12,962 nucleotides of DNA from JAGVLN01 sp964515755. GTDB taxonomy: Bacteria; Pseudomonadota; Alphaproteobacteria; Rickettsiales; JABSSG01. Numbering within the stretch: the stretch's first letter is position 1; every line of letters begins with the position of its first letter. The notes beneath the pieces are model-generated. The model worked only from the letters and a program-made list of their open reading frames with translations, ran no database searches and was not told the DNA's origin. Positions 1 to 9,086 of this stretch are shown here, piece after piece. The translations under genes and the position numbers were made by a program. Location: assembly GCA_964515755.1 (NCBI GenBank), contig CAZEVK010000035.1:1-12962 (forward strand). The letters run 5' to 3'.

Positions 1-50
1 GATTTAATGTGAGGCAACGGCTATGCAATAGTTAGAATTTTGATGAGGCA
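1..50. other. Leader before the first giant gene
   Basis: No gene is recognised here. The frame of the downstream gene is closed by a TAG at 33-35, so the gene cannot extend further upstream in the same frame. The octamer TGAGGCAA occurs twice (10-17 and 44-51), the second copy touching the ATG. A GAGG lies only two bases before the ATG, too close to be a good ribosome binding site. No convincing promoter is visible, and the window edge may cut it off. Confidence 0.4.
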
Positions 51-3000
51 ATGCGCTATATAAAGAATACTAGTATTCAATATGCCAATTTTCTTGATCT
101 GAGTAATACTCTCAAAAAACAACCTGTATATTTTATGGCAATTGAGTATGCAGTAAGTAATATTATTAGTTATTTAGAGAAAATTAGCTCATTACATCAT
201 AACTTTCTACCTAAACTTTTACAAATTGAGCTTAAAACATATGGAGATTATATAAAAAATGGTAATATATATGTGGATTTATTAGTATCTAATCAAATTG
301 AACAATTTTTAATTCGTTATGCTTGCATCTTAAGCAACCAAGTAAAATTAATACTTCAGCATTTAGAAGTAGAAGATATTGATAGTAATGATATGGTACT
401 TGAGAAAAAAAGTTGGTGGGAAAAAGCTAGCATTGAGGAAATAAAGATAAAGCTTATTAAAATATCTGAGTTTGGACAACAAGCAAAACAGATTTTTGAT
501 AGTGAATCAGAACTGCAGGAAAAATTATCTAGATTAAAAGAGATAATAGAGAATCCATTAGCTGATATATTAAAGGGACTAGCTCAGGAAAAGCCCCTAA
601 AAAGTCTAATACCAGATAGATTAATTTACCTTACAAAAATATTTAATGAGTTAGCCGTACTATATATCTACAAAGCTAAAATAACAGAGAATCTAGAATA
701 TTATACTGATGCAACCAAATTTTATCAGTATACATTAAGTATAAGTAACAAAGAACTAGAAAAAGCAAAAGAAGATCGCATAACGTTTGAAAATCAAGAG
801 TTTTATGAAAAGCAAATTGAATATTCTTACAATCAATTAAATAGCATAAAACAGACATTATTAGCCATTGTTAATAAAAATTCCAATATAAATGCAACAA
901 TATTAACTGAAGTAAGATTAGAAAGTCAAACTGATATGTTGATATTATCTGGATTAAGAAAAAAAACAGAAACTAGTTTAAAGGTAATAGATAAATATCT
1001 GGAAACGACCGAGCAGGATCTTCATAAAACAGAAGAAATGTTTATCAGTAAATCAAGGAGTTTATTTCAAGATATCTCAAAAGAAATAAACTTGTTTTTA
1101 GTAAAAATAATTAAGGAAAGTGAAGAAGTTATTGGAGAACCACCATGTAATTATACAGTTATAGGATTGGGATCGTTGGCCTTGCAACAAATAACACCAT
1201 ATTCAGATTTTGAATTTGCAATATTAACAGAAAATGATATTTACAAAAAAAGTAGTAAATTAAAAAAGAGTAATTACTTTATAAATTTATCTCACCTTAT
1301 TCATTTTAGAGTAATTAATTTTGGGGAAACAATAATACCTACAAGTAAGTATGGTATTGATTTGGAGCATTTAATAACACGAGGTGTTAGCTTGGATTTA
1401 GGTGGCAGAACTCCTCTTGGCAGAATAGATAAAGATAAGCCATATGAGTTAATTCAAACCCCAGAACAAATGGCAAACTATTTACAAGATAAATATGTTC
1501 ATGTTGATAAGGCCTTACCATATATTTTAGAATCATGTATTTATATATATGGTAATAAAGATTTGGTACAAAAATACCAAGCAAATGTAACATACTTTTT
1601 GAATCAAGTGAATAATGAAGGAATAAAAAATTATGAAACAAGAGCAATAAAAAGGCTGAAAGAAGGAGCAATAGAATATAATTATTTAAATATTCCTAAC
1701 AAACCATTTACTACGCAGATTAAAGGAAATATAGAGTTATATGAGCCCCAATTAATAGGATTAGAAAATGAGGGACGGTTATTTAATGTCAAACAAGAAA
1801 TATATAGATTAGCAGATCGGTGGTTATATGATTTATCCTCATATTACGGAATACAACCCAAAAATTTATGGGATTCTATAGAACAACTTCAAGATAAAAA
1901 AATAATCGGAGCAATAGAGCAAAGTAAGGAGGCGTCACACCATTTATTATATGCAGCAAGTTTTGCAACCACCTTAAGACTCAGAGCCTATTTATATAAT
2001 AAAGCTCAAAAAGAAACAGTAAGTGTTTTTGTAAATAATCAAGGCAACAAAGAAAAGCAAGTAAAAGAAGCATTTCCTTTGCCTGAACGAGAGCTGCAAG
2101 AAAATGGAAGCTTTTTTAAGTTTTTTTATACTGCTCTTTCTTTATATACCTTAATACAAAAATTTTCTGAATCTACTGAAAAAGAAAGAGAAATTATTTT
2201 TATTAATAGTTTATTTTATGATGATAATGCAATGAATAAAGGCTTTATTTACTCAAAATTAATGAATTATGAGAAAGCAGCTATAGAGTTTCAAAAGTCA
2301 ATATCACAAGAAAATGAGCACTCTTTACCAGGACAAAAGAATTTAAACATTCAATCTCGTATAATGCTTGGTAGAATTTATAATGAGCAAGGAAATCAGC
2401 AACAAGCCATATCAATTTATGAAGAAATCTTACATTTCAAAGATCATCTTAATCCATTTGATTTAGGACATATATTAAATAATTTGGGTAATGTATATAA
2501 AAGTATAGCTCAATATAATAAGGCTCTCGAATGTTTTAAGGATGCAATAAAATTTATAGCAGATGAAAGTGATCCTTTTAATAATTTAGGGGAAGTATAC
2601 TATGCTAAGGAAAATTATGATATGGCATTATTTTATTATGTAGAAGCTTTGAAGAAAAATCCTAATGCATCAATCAAAGCTACTATTTTGAATAATTTAT
2701 GTAAGTTTTATACTCAAAAAGATCATTATGAAAGAGCATCTACATACTGTAATAAGGCTTTAGAAATAAGATTAGATTTTTATGGAAGACATCCGCACCC
2801 TGATATAGCAAAGTCCTTAGAACAGACTGGTCTTTTGTATAATAAGCAAAAGAAGTACAATAAAGCATTATGCTACTATAACAAAGCTTTACAAATATTA
2901 AATATACTATATGGAAAATCTACATGTTCAGAAGAAAAAGCTGGATTATATATCAATATTGCTAATATATACTTTAGTAAAATTGATTATATTGAAGCTA

Positions 3001-3740
3001 TACATCATTATAATAATGCTGACCAAATATTAGTAAATATAGATAATAATCATAAATTACGGGAGATAACTTTAAAAAATAATGGAGGAGCATATTGTGT
3101 ACTAGGACAATATAGCTTAGCCTTAAAAGAATATAATGAAGCTTTAATGGTAATCGATAAATATCATCCTAATGATAAATATAAAGGAAGAGCAGAAATT
3201 TATGCTAGAATTCAAGAAGTGTATTATAAAAGCAAAAATATTAAGTTAGCTAAAGAGTATATGGATAAAGCTTTAAATGAAGTAGGGGCATTTAATTGTG
3301 AATTAAAAAAGAATATAGAAAGCACAAAAGCTTTACTTGATAAAGTATATATAATCCATAGTGAAGTTGTAGAGATATTTAATAACCTCAAAGTAGAAAT
3401 AGGAAAAAGTCTAGGAATTAAGCTACCAATTTCTAATAAGTTAAAAGCTTTTGATTTAAAATTATTAAAATTCTATAGCCAATCATATTTAAATACCTAT
3501 ATAGATCATGAATTTCATATAATGTTAACCCCTGAAAGTATGCAAATTTTACAAAGTAAGTATAATGCTGAGAACTTTATAGTAGAAATTAGTGTTGATG
3601 GGCAACAGTTAAGTCAATTTGATAATATCATATCTAATGATAATAATGTTGAGAAATTTAATTTTCCCAATAATAAAGACTCAATATATGATATTAAATT
3701 AATGGGGGAATGTGATGTAGATAATTGGGAAGTGATTTAA
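51..3740 (+). CDS. Giant DUF294/GlnD-like nucleotidyltransferase with TPR array
   Basis: This is an intact 1229-residue protein. Residues 1-365 are mostly predicted helix and charged, with coiled-coil character. The centre carries the nucleotidyltransferase signature GLGSLALQQITPYSDFEFAI: G374-S375, then after ten residues D386-F-E388. This matches the GS...D-x-D/E metal-binding pattern of the DUF294/PII-uridylyltransferase N-terminal domain. A second conserved-looking stretch, RGVSLDLGGRTPLGR, follows about 75 residues later. Residues about 724-1084 form roughly nine TPR units (for example ILNNLGNVYKSIAQYNKALE); units 5-7 have 40-44-residue spacing like kinesin light chain repeats. The last 145 residues are not recognised. 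No signal peptide or membrane segment is evident, so it should be cytosolic or exported by a specialised system. The family transfers nucleotides to proteins or small molecules; the substrate here is unknown. DUF294-TPR fusions are known from symbionts and animals, so an effector role is plausible but inferred. The start is the first ATG after an in-frame stop and has a weak RBS, so a shorter start (for example Met near 135) cannot be excluded. Confidence 0.85.
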   Translation: MRYIKNTSIQYANFLDLSNTLKKQPVYFMAIEYAVSNIISYLEKISSLHHNFLPKLLQIELKTYGDYIKNGNIYVDLLVSNQIEQFLIRYACILSNQVKLILQHLEVEDIDSNDMVLEKKSWWEKASIEEIKIKLIKISEFGQQAKQIFDSESELQEKLSRLKEIIENPLADILKGLAQEKPLKSLIPDRLIYLTKIFNELAVLYIYKAKITENLEYYTDATKFYQYTLSISNKELEKAKEDRITFENQEFYEKQIEYSYNQLNSIKQTLLAIVNKNSNINATILTEVRLESQTDMLILSGLRKKTETSLKVIDKYLETTEQDLHKTEEMFISKSRSLFQDISKEINLFLVKIIKESEEVIGEPPCNYTVIGLGSLALQQITPYSDFEFAILTENDIYKKSSKLKKSNYFINLSHLIHFRVINFGETIIPTSKYGIDLEHLITRGVSLDLGGRTPLGRIDKDKPYELIQTPEQMANYLQDKYVHVDKALPYILESCIYIYGNKDLVQKYQANVTYFLNQVNNEGIKNYETRAIKRLKEGAIEYNYLNIPNKPFTTQIKGNIELYEPQLIGLENEGRLFNVKQEIYRLADRWLYDLSSYYGIQPKNLWDSIEQLQDKKIIGAIEQSKEASHHLLYAASFATTLRLRAYLYNKAQKETVSVFVNNQGNKEKQVKEAFPLPERELQENGSFFKFFYTALSLYTLIQKFSESTEKEREIIFINSLFYDDNAMNKGFIYSKLMNYEKAAIEFQKSISQENEHSLPGQKNLNIQSRIMLGRIYNEQGNQQQAISIYEEILHFKDHLNPFDLGHILNNLGNVYKSIAQYNKALECFKDAIKFIADESDPFNNLGEVYYAKENYDMALFYYVEALKKNPNASIKATILNNLCKFYTQKDHYERASTYCNKALEIRLDFYGRHPHPDIAKSLEQTGLLYNKQKKYNKALCYYNKALQILNILYGKSTCSEEKAGLYINIANIYFSKIDYIEAIHHYNNADQILVNIDNNHKLREITLKNNGGAYCVLGQYSLALKEYNEALMVIDKYHPNDKYKGRAEIYARIQEVYYKSKNIKLAKEYMDKALNEVGAFNCELKKNIESTKALLDKVYIIHSEVVEIFNNLKVEIGKSLGIKLPISNKLKAFDLKLLKFYSQSYLNTYIDHEFHIMLTPESMQILQSKYNAENFIVEISVDGQQLSQFDNIISNDNNVEKFNFPNNKDSIYDIKLMGECDVDNWEVI

Positions 3741-3855
3741 ATAAAAGATTTGTAGCTTTATGGATTATTTTTGACAACATATTTTTATTAAAAGTTATCA
3801 ATTATACTCCATTTTCTCTTATTATGCTACCATTTCCGTAGGCAATCTGACTTGA
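3741..3855. other. Intergenic spacer before IS remnant
   Basis: No gene is seen. The stretch is AT rich. A TTGACA at 3771-3776 is followed 18 bases later by a poor -10 (TTATCA), so a promoter is only weakly possible. No strong hairpin plus T-tract follows the first giant gene, so a terminator is not evident. The left part of the neighbouring IS3-family element is missing or decayed beyond recognition here. Confidence 0.4.
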
Positions 3856-4098
3856 TGGGCTTATGCTCATAAAGTTAAGTTAGATTACTTTAGGCCAGGC
3901 AAGCCTACAGACAATGCTTTTATAGAGAGCTTTAATAGTAGATTTAGACAAGAATGTTTAAATCAAAATTGGTTCTTGAATTTAGAGGATGTTAAGTCTA
4001 AGATAGGACAGTGGCGATAGGACTACAACCATAATAGACTTCACAATTCTTTGGGCTATTTAACTCCCAATAAATTCGTTAGTTCATGTTCTGATTAA
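3856..4098 (+). pseudogene. IS3-family transposase OrfB, C-terminal remnant
   Basis: One frame reads WAYAHKVKLDYFRPGKP, then TDNAFIESFNSRFRQECLN, and ends SLGYLTPNKF before a TAA. This is the C-terminal end of the IS3-family (IS407/IS3-like) DDE integrase core. The Glu at 3925-3927 in the IESFN motif is the third catalytic acid. A TAG at 4018-4020 interrupts the usual RRDYN segment, where Arg would be expected. An in-frame TGA at 3853-3855 and loss of everything upstream (the two catalytic Asp residues and OrfA) confirm a dead fragment. The right end of the element probably lies near 4166, just before the lipase gene. A short AT-rich hairpin (TGAGA/TCTCA, 4122-4135) followed by T residues lies after the stop. 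Confidence 0.9.
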
Positions 4099-4140
4099 TT
4101 GATCAAAGCATAAACAATATTTGAGATTTTTCTCATTTTT

Positions 4141-4166
4141 ATTGTCTAGTTTTTGGGAGAAGACCA
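4141..4166 (+). repeat. Probable right terminal end of the IS3 remnant
   Basis: Between the transposase stop and the lipase gene lies TAGTTTTTGGGAGAAGACCA. Read from outside it begins TGGTCTTCTCCC, the kind of TG-starting terminus common to IS3-family elements. The left inverted repeat is not found in the window, so the boundary cannot be proven. A TTG at 4153 inside this end opens a 31-codon upstream extension of the lipase frame, which makes that extension suspect. Confidence 0.4.
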
Positions 4167-4189
4167 GAGTATTAGTGGTACATTTTTCA

Positions 4190-4237
4190 TTGACAATGAC
4201 AGGAGTCATACTGTAAACTTCAATTTTAAACAAGGAG
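4190..4237 (+). promoter_or_regulatory. Promoter and RBS of the lipase gene
   Basis: TTGACA at 4190-4195 is followed after 18 bases by TAAACT at 4214-4219, which has four of six consensus -10 bases. An AAGGAG ribosome binding site lies at 4232-4237, eight bases before the ATG at 4246. Together they predict a short leader of about 20 bases. They argue that translation starts at 4246 and not at the TTG at 4153, which lies upstream of the promoter. The RBS is the strongest part; the -10 is weak. Confidence 0.55.
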
Positions 4238-4245
4238 ATAATGTT

Positions 4246-7200
4246 ATGACTTCTACCAGATCAGATATAGCTTATTCTTCACTTATATCAAGAATAAAGA
4301 GTAATGATTGTAGATATCAGACAATAGATTTATCAAGTTATGAATTAAATGTAGATAATTTAGAAGATCTAAAATCTTCTTTAGCATTGAATAATGTTGT
4401 TGGAAGAGTGATATGGGGAGATAAAGTTAGTAGCTTAGATTGCAAGGATCTAGTACGAGATATAGAAGAGAATATATTATTAAATGTTAAGAATTATAAG
4501 TTATACCCAACTCCTTTAGAGTATGGCTTATTAAGTGATGATGTATATAAAGAATCAGAAGTTTCAGGAGTTGATGGATGGGAGATAGTTCAGTTTGACA
4601 CAAATACTAATACAGGGTTTGCAGCAAAATTGTATAAGCATCTGAAGTATTGTCAGATGGTGTTATCATATAGGGGTAGTGAGAGTAATTTATATGATTT
4701 TATAGGAGGAGACTGGCAGATAGACATCAATACAATTCTTTTGAATCAAGATTTATTTAAAGGTCAAGTAGAAGGTTTATATAGTACAAGCAAAGAAGCA
4801 GTTAAGATAGCCAAAGCAGGAGGGTATTCTTTATCATTTACAGGTCATTCGTTAGGAGGCTGGCTTGCAAGTTTAAATTTATACTTTGCAGATAGGGAAG
4901 ATATATTAACTATGTCAAAGTCTGTAACATTTGATGCGCCTGGAATAAGTCTTGCAGTAACTAATATTAAATATAGTGATATAAAGAGTCCCCATAAATA
5001 TGATGCAAGGTATTTAGATATAAATAATTATGTATCATATCCAAATTTTGTTAATATAGCTCATATTCAAATAGGGAAAGTATATTTTGTAAGAACAAAT
5101 TTACTACATGACCAAGATAATGATGATTTATTATCCTTTGTTAAGGGTATTTTCGGAGGATATTATGATAGTTTTTATACACTTATGGGTCATAAGTTAG
5201 GAGAGAAGATAATACCAGTTTTTAATAAAGAAACTGGTATATTAGAAAGAGGCAGTGGATGCAAAGCAAAAGAAGTGTGGCCTGCGATAATAAGAGAAAG
5301 TAGTTATATTCCTTATAAAGATTATCGTACTCAGCATAATCATGATCTTAAGGATTATGAGAGAACTCTTCAGAAGAAAATAGAAAAATTAGTAAATAAT
5401 TATTTTAAACAAGATATTGAGAAGTGGATATCAGATAATGCAGAGATTTTTAGATCTAAGTGTTTAGATACTTTTCCAGAAACCACGTATTTGCAGTCTT
5501 TTGTTATAGATAAAGCTGCGGTATGTGAGAATTTACCTCAAAATATCCAGAATATTATTATAGGGCATGCAGATTTACTGTCTAAGATATTGATGTCAAG
5601 AAATGTGAATGAGATTTGGGATGTTTTATTAAAATTGGGTCAGTTAGCACTTGGTATAGGTGATATGAAGTTTTGGGTTGTAAAAAAGAACAAAGCTACT
5701 GAACTTCAGGAGAAAAAAGAACTTTTAGAATCTTATGCTAAAGAAGTTAATAAGTTAGTAGAAGAAGGAGTGATACCATTAAGGAAGACACTTCATTATG
5801 TGTTGTTTAATGTGGTTATAGGATTAATTGAGGAAGATATTAGTTATAGTAAGTTTTTAGAACAATATTTTACAACAACAAAAAACATATTTGAATTTTT
5901 AGCTAAAGGATGTCCAAGCAGAAAAGAGAGTACTAGCTTGGATTTATATTTACGAGGATTAGACTTAGAAGATATAGATCATCAAAAAATTATTATAAAC
6001 ACTGATAAAAAAGGTAATTATCCTGATAAGTTTTTGAAAAGAATTAAGAATGATAGACTTTTTAAAGAGGATTTTGAGGAACAGATACAAAACAACGTTG
6101 CATGGTTAAAAGATCTTTATAAGATAGAAAATATAGAAAATATGGAAGAATTGGTGGTATTAGGAGAGAGATATAGAGCTGATCATATAGTTGAATATGC
6201 GAAAAGAATAGTAGATTTATATCCTGAGATAGGTGATACATTGGAGTCTTTGTATTATAGAGGTTTATCTATGGTAGATAAATTAGATTACATAAAAGAG
6301 ATATTAATTAAAGTAAAAAAAGTAGAAGAGTATTCAAAGGAATTTGATCCTAACAATATTTTACACGAGAGTAGAAATAGTAAATTAAAGAAGCAAGTGG
6401 AGGAGTTAATCAATGATTCTGAAGTAAAAAAATATTTTGCAAATGATCCAAACGTTTCAGAGCTACTTAGTTATTTGTGGCTGCAATATTCCATAGTGAA
6501 TCACTATATGTGGAGACATAATCATGAAAGAATCAAAGAAATTCTTTTAGGAATGAAAGAAGATATTAAAAAATATGTGATTAATACAGATGAGAGATTA
6601 CAAGATCTAGAAGCAGAGTTAGATAAAGACGAAGTTTTAATGAGAGAAATTAAAGATGATGAGATGAAAGTTCTATTGATTAAGGTAAATTATTCATTAG
6701 CTAGGAGTTACTTTTATCTAAAACATAATCAAAGTAATGAAAAGTTAGTTGAGATAAGAGAAGAGTCTAAGAAGTATTTGGAATCTATACCAGTATTAGC
6801 AAAGCAAGCTATGATAGAAGGAGGAAATAGTCTTGAAGATTTATTTGAAGTTCATTTAAGTAAGGCTAATGCGCTATATAGGATATTAAAAGAGGAAGCA
6901 GAAGATTTGATTAGAGAAGGTAAGGGTAGTGAATCCATTGAAGTATTAAACCATATAATAAAGTTATATATAGAACGGATAAATGATAATAAGAAATACA
7001 AATTAGATTATAATCATGAGGGTAATTATAAACTAATAGTACCATCAGAGAATGAATATGTATTAGCAGAATGTTATGAGCAAGTTGCAAAATGTTATCT
7101 TGACTTAGCTATAGCAACGTATGAAGGAAGTAAGAGTTACTATACCAATGCTGTTGCTACTATTACTGGAGGAGAGATGGGTGAGTATATAAGTCATGGA

Positions 7201-7935
7201 GTGTTATTAAGTAAAGTACCATTAAAGAAAGCAGCGTCAGTACTAAATACTTTAGGTAAAGTTTTATTTGAAGGATCTAGTGTATTAGATTATGTAGAGG
7301 TTAAGAATAAAGTGTTAGCATGGCAAGAGAAGTATGATAGGGAGCTAAATAAAAAACTAGATATAGAGAATATATCATCAGTCATAGATATGGCTAAAGA
7401 GATAGCTTATATTGCAAAAGGTATGAGTGGTTTTTATGATCATACAAGAGCTGAAGCGTGTGATTTAATAAGTGAGATAGCAGAAAAGCAAAGTCAAGAG
7501 GCTTTGAATGTGCAAGAAGGTGATAGGCAACAAGACAGTGTATTAGATGAAGAGTGGCCTAAAGGTCTTCAAGAAGAGATAAGTAGTAACAAAGAAGAAA
7601 GTGCAAGAATCAAAGACAGACTATATCCTAAAGTTCAGGAAAGAGAGGATATGATCAAGAATAATGAAACTAAAGATGAAGGTATTAACGTACATGAGAT
7701 CAAAAAAGATAATACACCAAAACAAGAAAACAAAGAACCAGCAGAAGCAAGAGGTGGTGTAGAGACAGATATAGATGAGTATAGGAAAAAGGATGGTTTT
7801 GTGGACAATATTGAGTCTGATATTGTAAAAGAAGATGAACAAAATGAGGTGGAAGACTTAGACTCAGAATATCAGGTAGAAGTTGATTCGGTTGGACTTT
7901 CTGGACAAGGTGCTCACGATCATGAAGAACTGTAA
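4246..7935 (+). CDS. Giant class 3 lipase-like protein with helical middle and acidic tail
   Basis: Counting from the ATG at 4246 the protein has 1229 residues; a TTG at 4153 would add 31. Residues about 85-330 form a class 3 lipase (alpha/beta hydrolase) domain. It shows an oxyanion-type YRGS (142-145), the nucleophile elbow TGHSLGGWLA with Ser202, TFDAPG after it, and NYVSYPNFVN plus IGKVYFV, which are typical of the family's C-terminal half. His316 in LMGHKL is a candidate catalytic base. Asn261 sits roughly where the acid is expected, with Asp258 nearby, so the acid residue is uncertain. Residues about 350-1075 are helical and TPR-like in places (VLAECYEQVAKCYLDLAIATY) but match no repeat cleanly. 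The final 150 residues are rich in E, K, D and Q and likely disordered. No signal peptide is visible. The family hydrolyses acyl esters of lipids; a phospholipase effector acting on host membranes is inference. The gene starts right after an IS end, so its original 5' region may have been lost. Confidence 0.85.
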   Translation: MTSTRSDIAYSSLISRIKSNDCRYQTIDLSSYELNVDNLEDLKSSLALNNVVGRVIWGDKVSSLDCKDLVRDIEENILLNVKNYKLYPTPLEYGLLSDDVYKESEVSGVDGWEIVQFDTNTNTGFAAKLYKHLKYCQMVLSYRGSESNLYDFIGGDWQIDINTILLNQDLFKGQVEGLYSTSKEAVKIAKAGGYSLSFTGHSLGGWLASLNLYFADREDILTMSKSVTFDAPGISLAVTNIKYSDIKSPHKYDARYLDINNYVSYPNFVNIAHIQIGKVYFVRTNLLHDQDNDDLLSFVKGIFGGYYDSFYTLMGHKLGEKIIPVFNKETGILERGSGCKAKEVWPAIIRESSYIPYKDYRTQHNHDLKDYERTLQKKIEKLVNNYFKQDIEKWISDNAEIFRSKCLDTFPETTYLQSFVIDKAAVCENLPQNIQNIIIGHADLLSKILMSRNVNEIWDVLLKLGQLALGIGDMKFWVVKKNKATELQEKKELLESYAKEVNKLVEEGVIPLRKTLHYVLFNVVIGLIEEDISYSKFLEQYFTTTKNIFEFLAKGCPSRKESTSLDLYLRGLDLEDIDHQKIIINTDKKGNYPDKFLKRIKNDRLFKEDFEEQIQNNVAWLKDLYKIENIENMEELVVLGERYRADHIVEYAKRIVDLYPEIGDTLESLYYRGLSMVDKLDYIKEILIKVKKVEEYSKEFDPNNILHESRNSKLKKQVEELINDSEVKKYFANDPNVSELLSYLWLQYSIVNHYMWRHNHERIKEILLGMKEDIKKYVINTDERLQDLEAELDKDEVLMREIKDDEMKVLLIKVNYSLARSYFYLKHNQSNEKLVEIREESKKYLESIPVLAKQAMIEGGNSLEDLFEVHLSKANALYRILKEEAEDLIREGKGSESIEVLNHIIKLYIERINDNKKYKLDYNHEGNYKLIVPSENEYVLAECYEQVAKCYLDLAIATYEGSKSYYTNAVATITGGEMGEYISHGVLLSKVPLKKAASVLNTLGKVLFEGSSVLDYVEVKNKVLAWQEKYDRELNKKLDIENISSVIDMAKEIAYIAKGMSGFYDHTRAEACDLISEIAEKQSQEALNVQEGDRQQDSVLDEEWPKGLQEEISSNKEESARIKDRLYPKVQEREDMIKNNETKDEGINVHEIKKDNTPKQENKEPAEARGGVETDIDEYRKKDGFVDNIESDIVKEDEQNEVEDLDSEYQVEVDSVGLSGQGAHDHEEL

Positions 7936-8011
7936 TATGAAATAATTAAAAATAACGAAGGTGTAGACCCAAACGGCAGGAAGCTACAATATCATAATAA
8001 TATCCTCTTTC

Positions 8012-8038
8012 TGGTAAAGTTCATTTTAGAACTTACCA
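8012..8038. terminator. Hairpin between convergent lipase and fic genes
   Basis: TGGTAAAGTTC (8012-8022) and GAACTTACCA (8029-8038) pair to form a ten-base stem with one bulged A around a six-base AT-rich loop. It lies 77 bases after the lipase stop and directly after the fic stop on the other strand, where a shared bidirectional terminator would be expected. Neither side has a clean run of T, so intrinsic termination is only probable. Confidence 0.45.
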
Positions 8039-8039
8039 A

Positions 8040-9077
8040 CTAATTTTCTTGCTTTAAGATATAGTATCTGCTTCGTCCACCTTCTTTTAATTCAATAAGA
8101 CCAAGTTCTAGCATCTTAATAAAATCTTTTTTTCTTGAGGCTAAACTACGTGAAGAAATTCTAGCATATTCTTTTTGACTAATATTACCATGTTCTTTTA
8201 TATAATTTAGGACTATATCATAATGCTCCGGTATACGAATGCTATGTTTAGATGATGAAATATTCTTTTGTACTCTTTTTAGTTCATATAGTATTCCATC
8301 AACAAAATACTCTAACCACTCAGTAAAATCAGGACTCTCCTTATAATCATAATAATCTCCTTGTAATCCGACATGGCGAAAATAATTGCTAACGTTTTGA
8401 TTATAGTAATTTTCAAAGCTAAATATTTCAAAGATATCAATTCCTGTTATACCAAGAAGTGCTGTGGTTATAATACGCGTTGTACGACCATTTCCGTCCA
8501 TAAATGGGTGGATAATTACTGACTGTCTATGAAACAGGCCAGCTAAAATGATAGGATCAACAGACCCTTTTGATACGTTTACAAATTTACATAAACTCTC
8601 AGTAAGAGCTTTCACGTCTTCAGCATTTGGTGGTATAAATATAATTCGATCAATATATCGTGGATCACGAATAATAACAGGCTTTTTACGTATGTAACCT
8701 ATATCATCTTGATCTTCCATTAAATTATCAACCACAATTGATTGTATTTTTTGAAATTCTTCAAGGCTTAACACAAAAGAATTATTTCTAACTTTAGTAT
8801 AAGCATACTCAAGTGCCTTATTGTAATTTATTATTTCTTTTTCTGTGTCTCGTAAATGAGTAGGTTTGTTTTTAAGAATGCGCTTTACGTCTGTAAGTAC
8901 TAAAGGATTACCTTCAATACTAGTAGAAGCAAAAACAGAAAGCTCTTTTGCTACGTACTTTAACGTTGTATAGTTCCTTTCTGAGATAAAGGAAGCTTTG
9001 ATTCCACCCAATACCTCTCCTATCTCTCTAATAGATTGAAGAATTTTATGACTGATATGATAGTTTGGCTTCCACAT
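8040..9077 (-). CDS. fic: Fic-family protein (class II, self-inhibited AMPylator)
   Basis: This is an intact 345-residue Fic protein starting MWKPNYHIS, the usual N-terminus for this subfamily. Near residue 51 the segment STSIEGN fits the inhibitory-helix motif (S/T)xxxE(G/N), with Glu55 as the residue that blocks ATP in class II Fic proteins. The catalytic loop HPFMDGNGR runs from His190 to Arg198 and is fully conserved. Residues about 270-345 look like a winged-helix DNA-binding domain, common in long Fic proteins, with YARISSRSLASRKKDF as the probable recognition helix. Fic enzymes transfer AMP from ATP to hydroxyl side chains of target proteins. The target here, self, bacterial or host, is unknown. 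The start at 9077 is preferred to the TTG at 9086, because the promoter -10 box occupies 9087-9092 and transcription should begin near 9080. The gene converges on the lipase gene and is monocistronic. No antitoxin gene adjoins it, as expected when the inhibitory helix is internal. Confidence 0.93.
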   Translation of the reverse strand: MWKPNYHISHKILQSIREIGEVLGGIKASFISERNYTTLKYVAKELSVFASTSIEGNPLVLTDVKRILKNKPTHLRDTEKEIINYNKALEYAYTKVRNNSFVLSLEEFQKIQSIVVDNLMEDQDDIGYIRKKPVIIRDPRYIDRIIFIPPNAEDVKALTESLCKFVNVSKGSVDPIILAGLFHRQSVIIHPFMDGNGRTTRIITTALLGITGIDIFEIFSFENYYNQNVSNYFRHVGLQGDYYDYKESPDFTEWLEYFVDGILYELKRVQKNISSSKHSIRIPEHYDIVLNYIKEHGNISQKEYARISSRSLASRKKDFIKMLELGLIELKEGGRSRYYILKQEN

Positions 9078-9086
9078 AATAGCCAA

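Noticed and set aside
1387..1671. A minus-strand hydrophobic frame that looks like a small membrane protein.
   Set aside because: It lies antisense to the conserved nucleotidyltransferase region; hydrophobicity is expected opposite a Lys/Glu/Asn-rich frame.
3771..3808. TTGACA with later TATACT as a promoter for the IS or the lipase gene.
   Set aside because: The spacing to the good -10 is about 26 bases and the correctly spaced hexamer is poor.
4153..4245. TTG start giving a 1260-residue lipase protein.
   Set aside because: The TTG lies within the probable IS end and upstream of the TTGACA/TAAACT promoter, while ATG 4246 has an AAGGAG site at ideal spacing.
7621..7842. A minus-strand frame rich in Phe and Ile, resembling a membrane protein.
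   Set aside because: It is the reverse complement of the charged lipase tail, and no start signal supports it.
51..7935. Both giant genes are exactly 1229 residues long when the second starts at 4246, suggesting duplication.
   Set aside because: Their domain order and sequence are unrelated (nucleotidyltransferase-TPR against lipase-helical), so the equal length is treated as coincidence.
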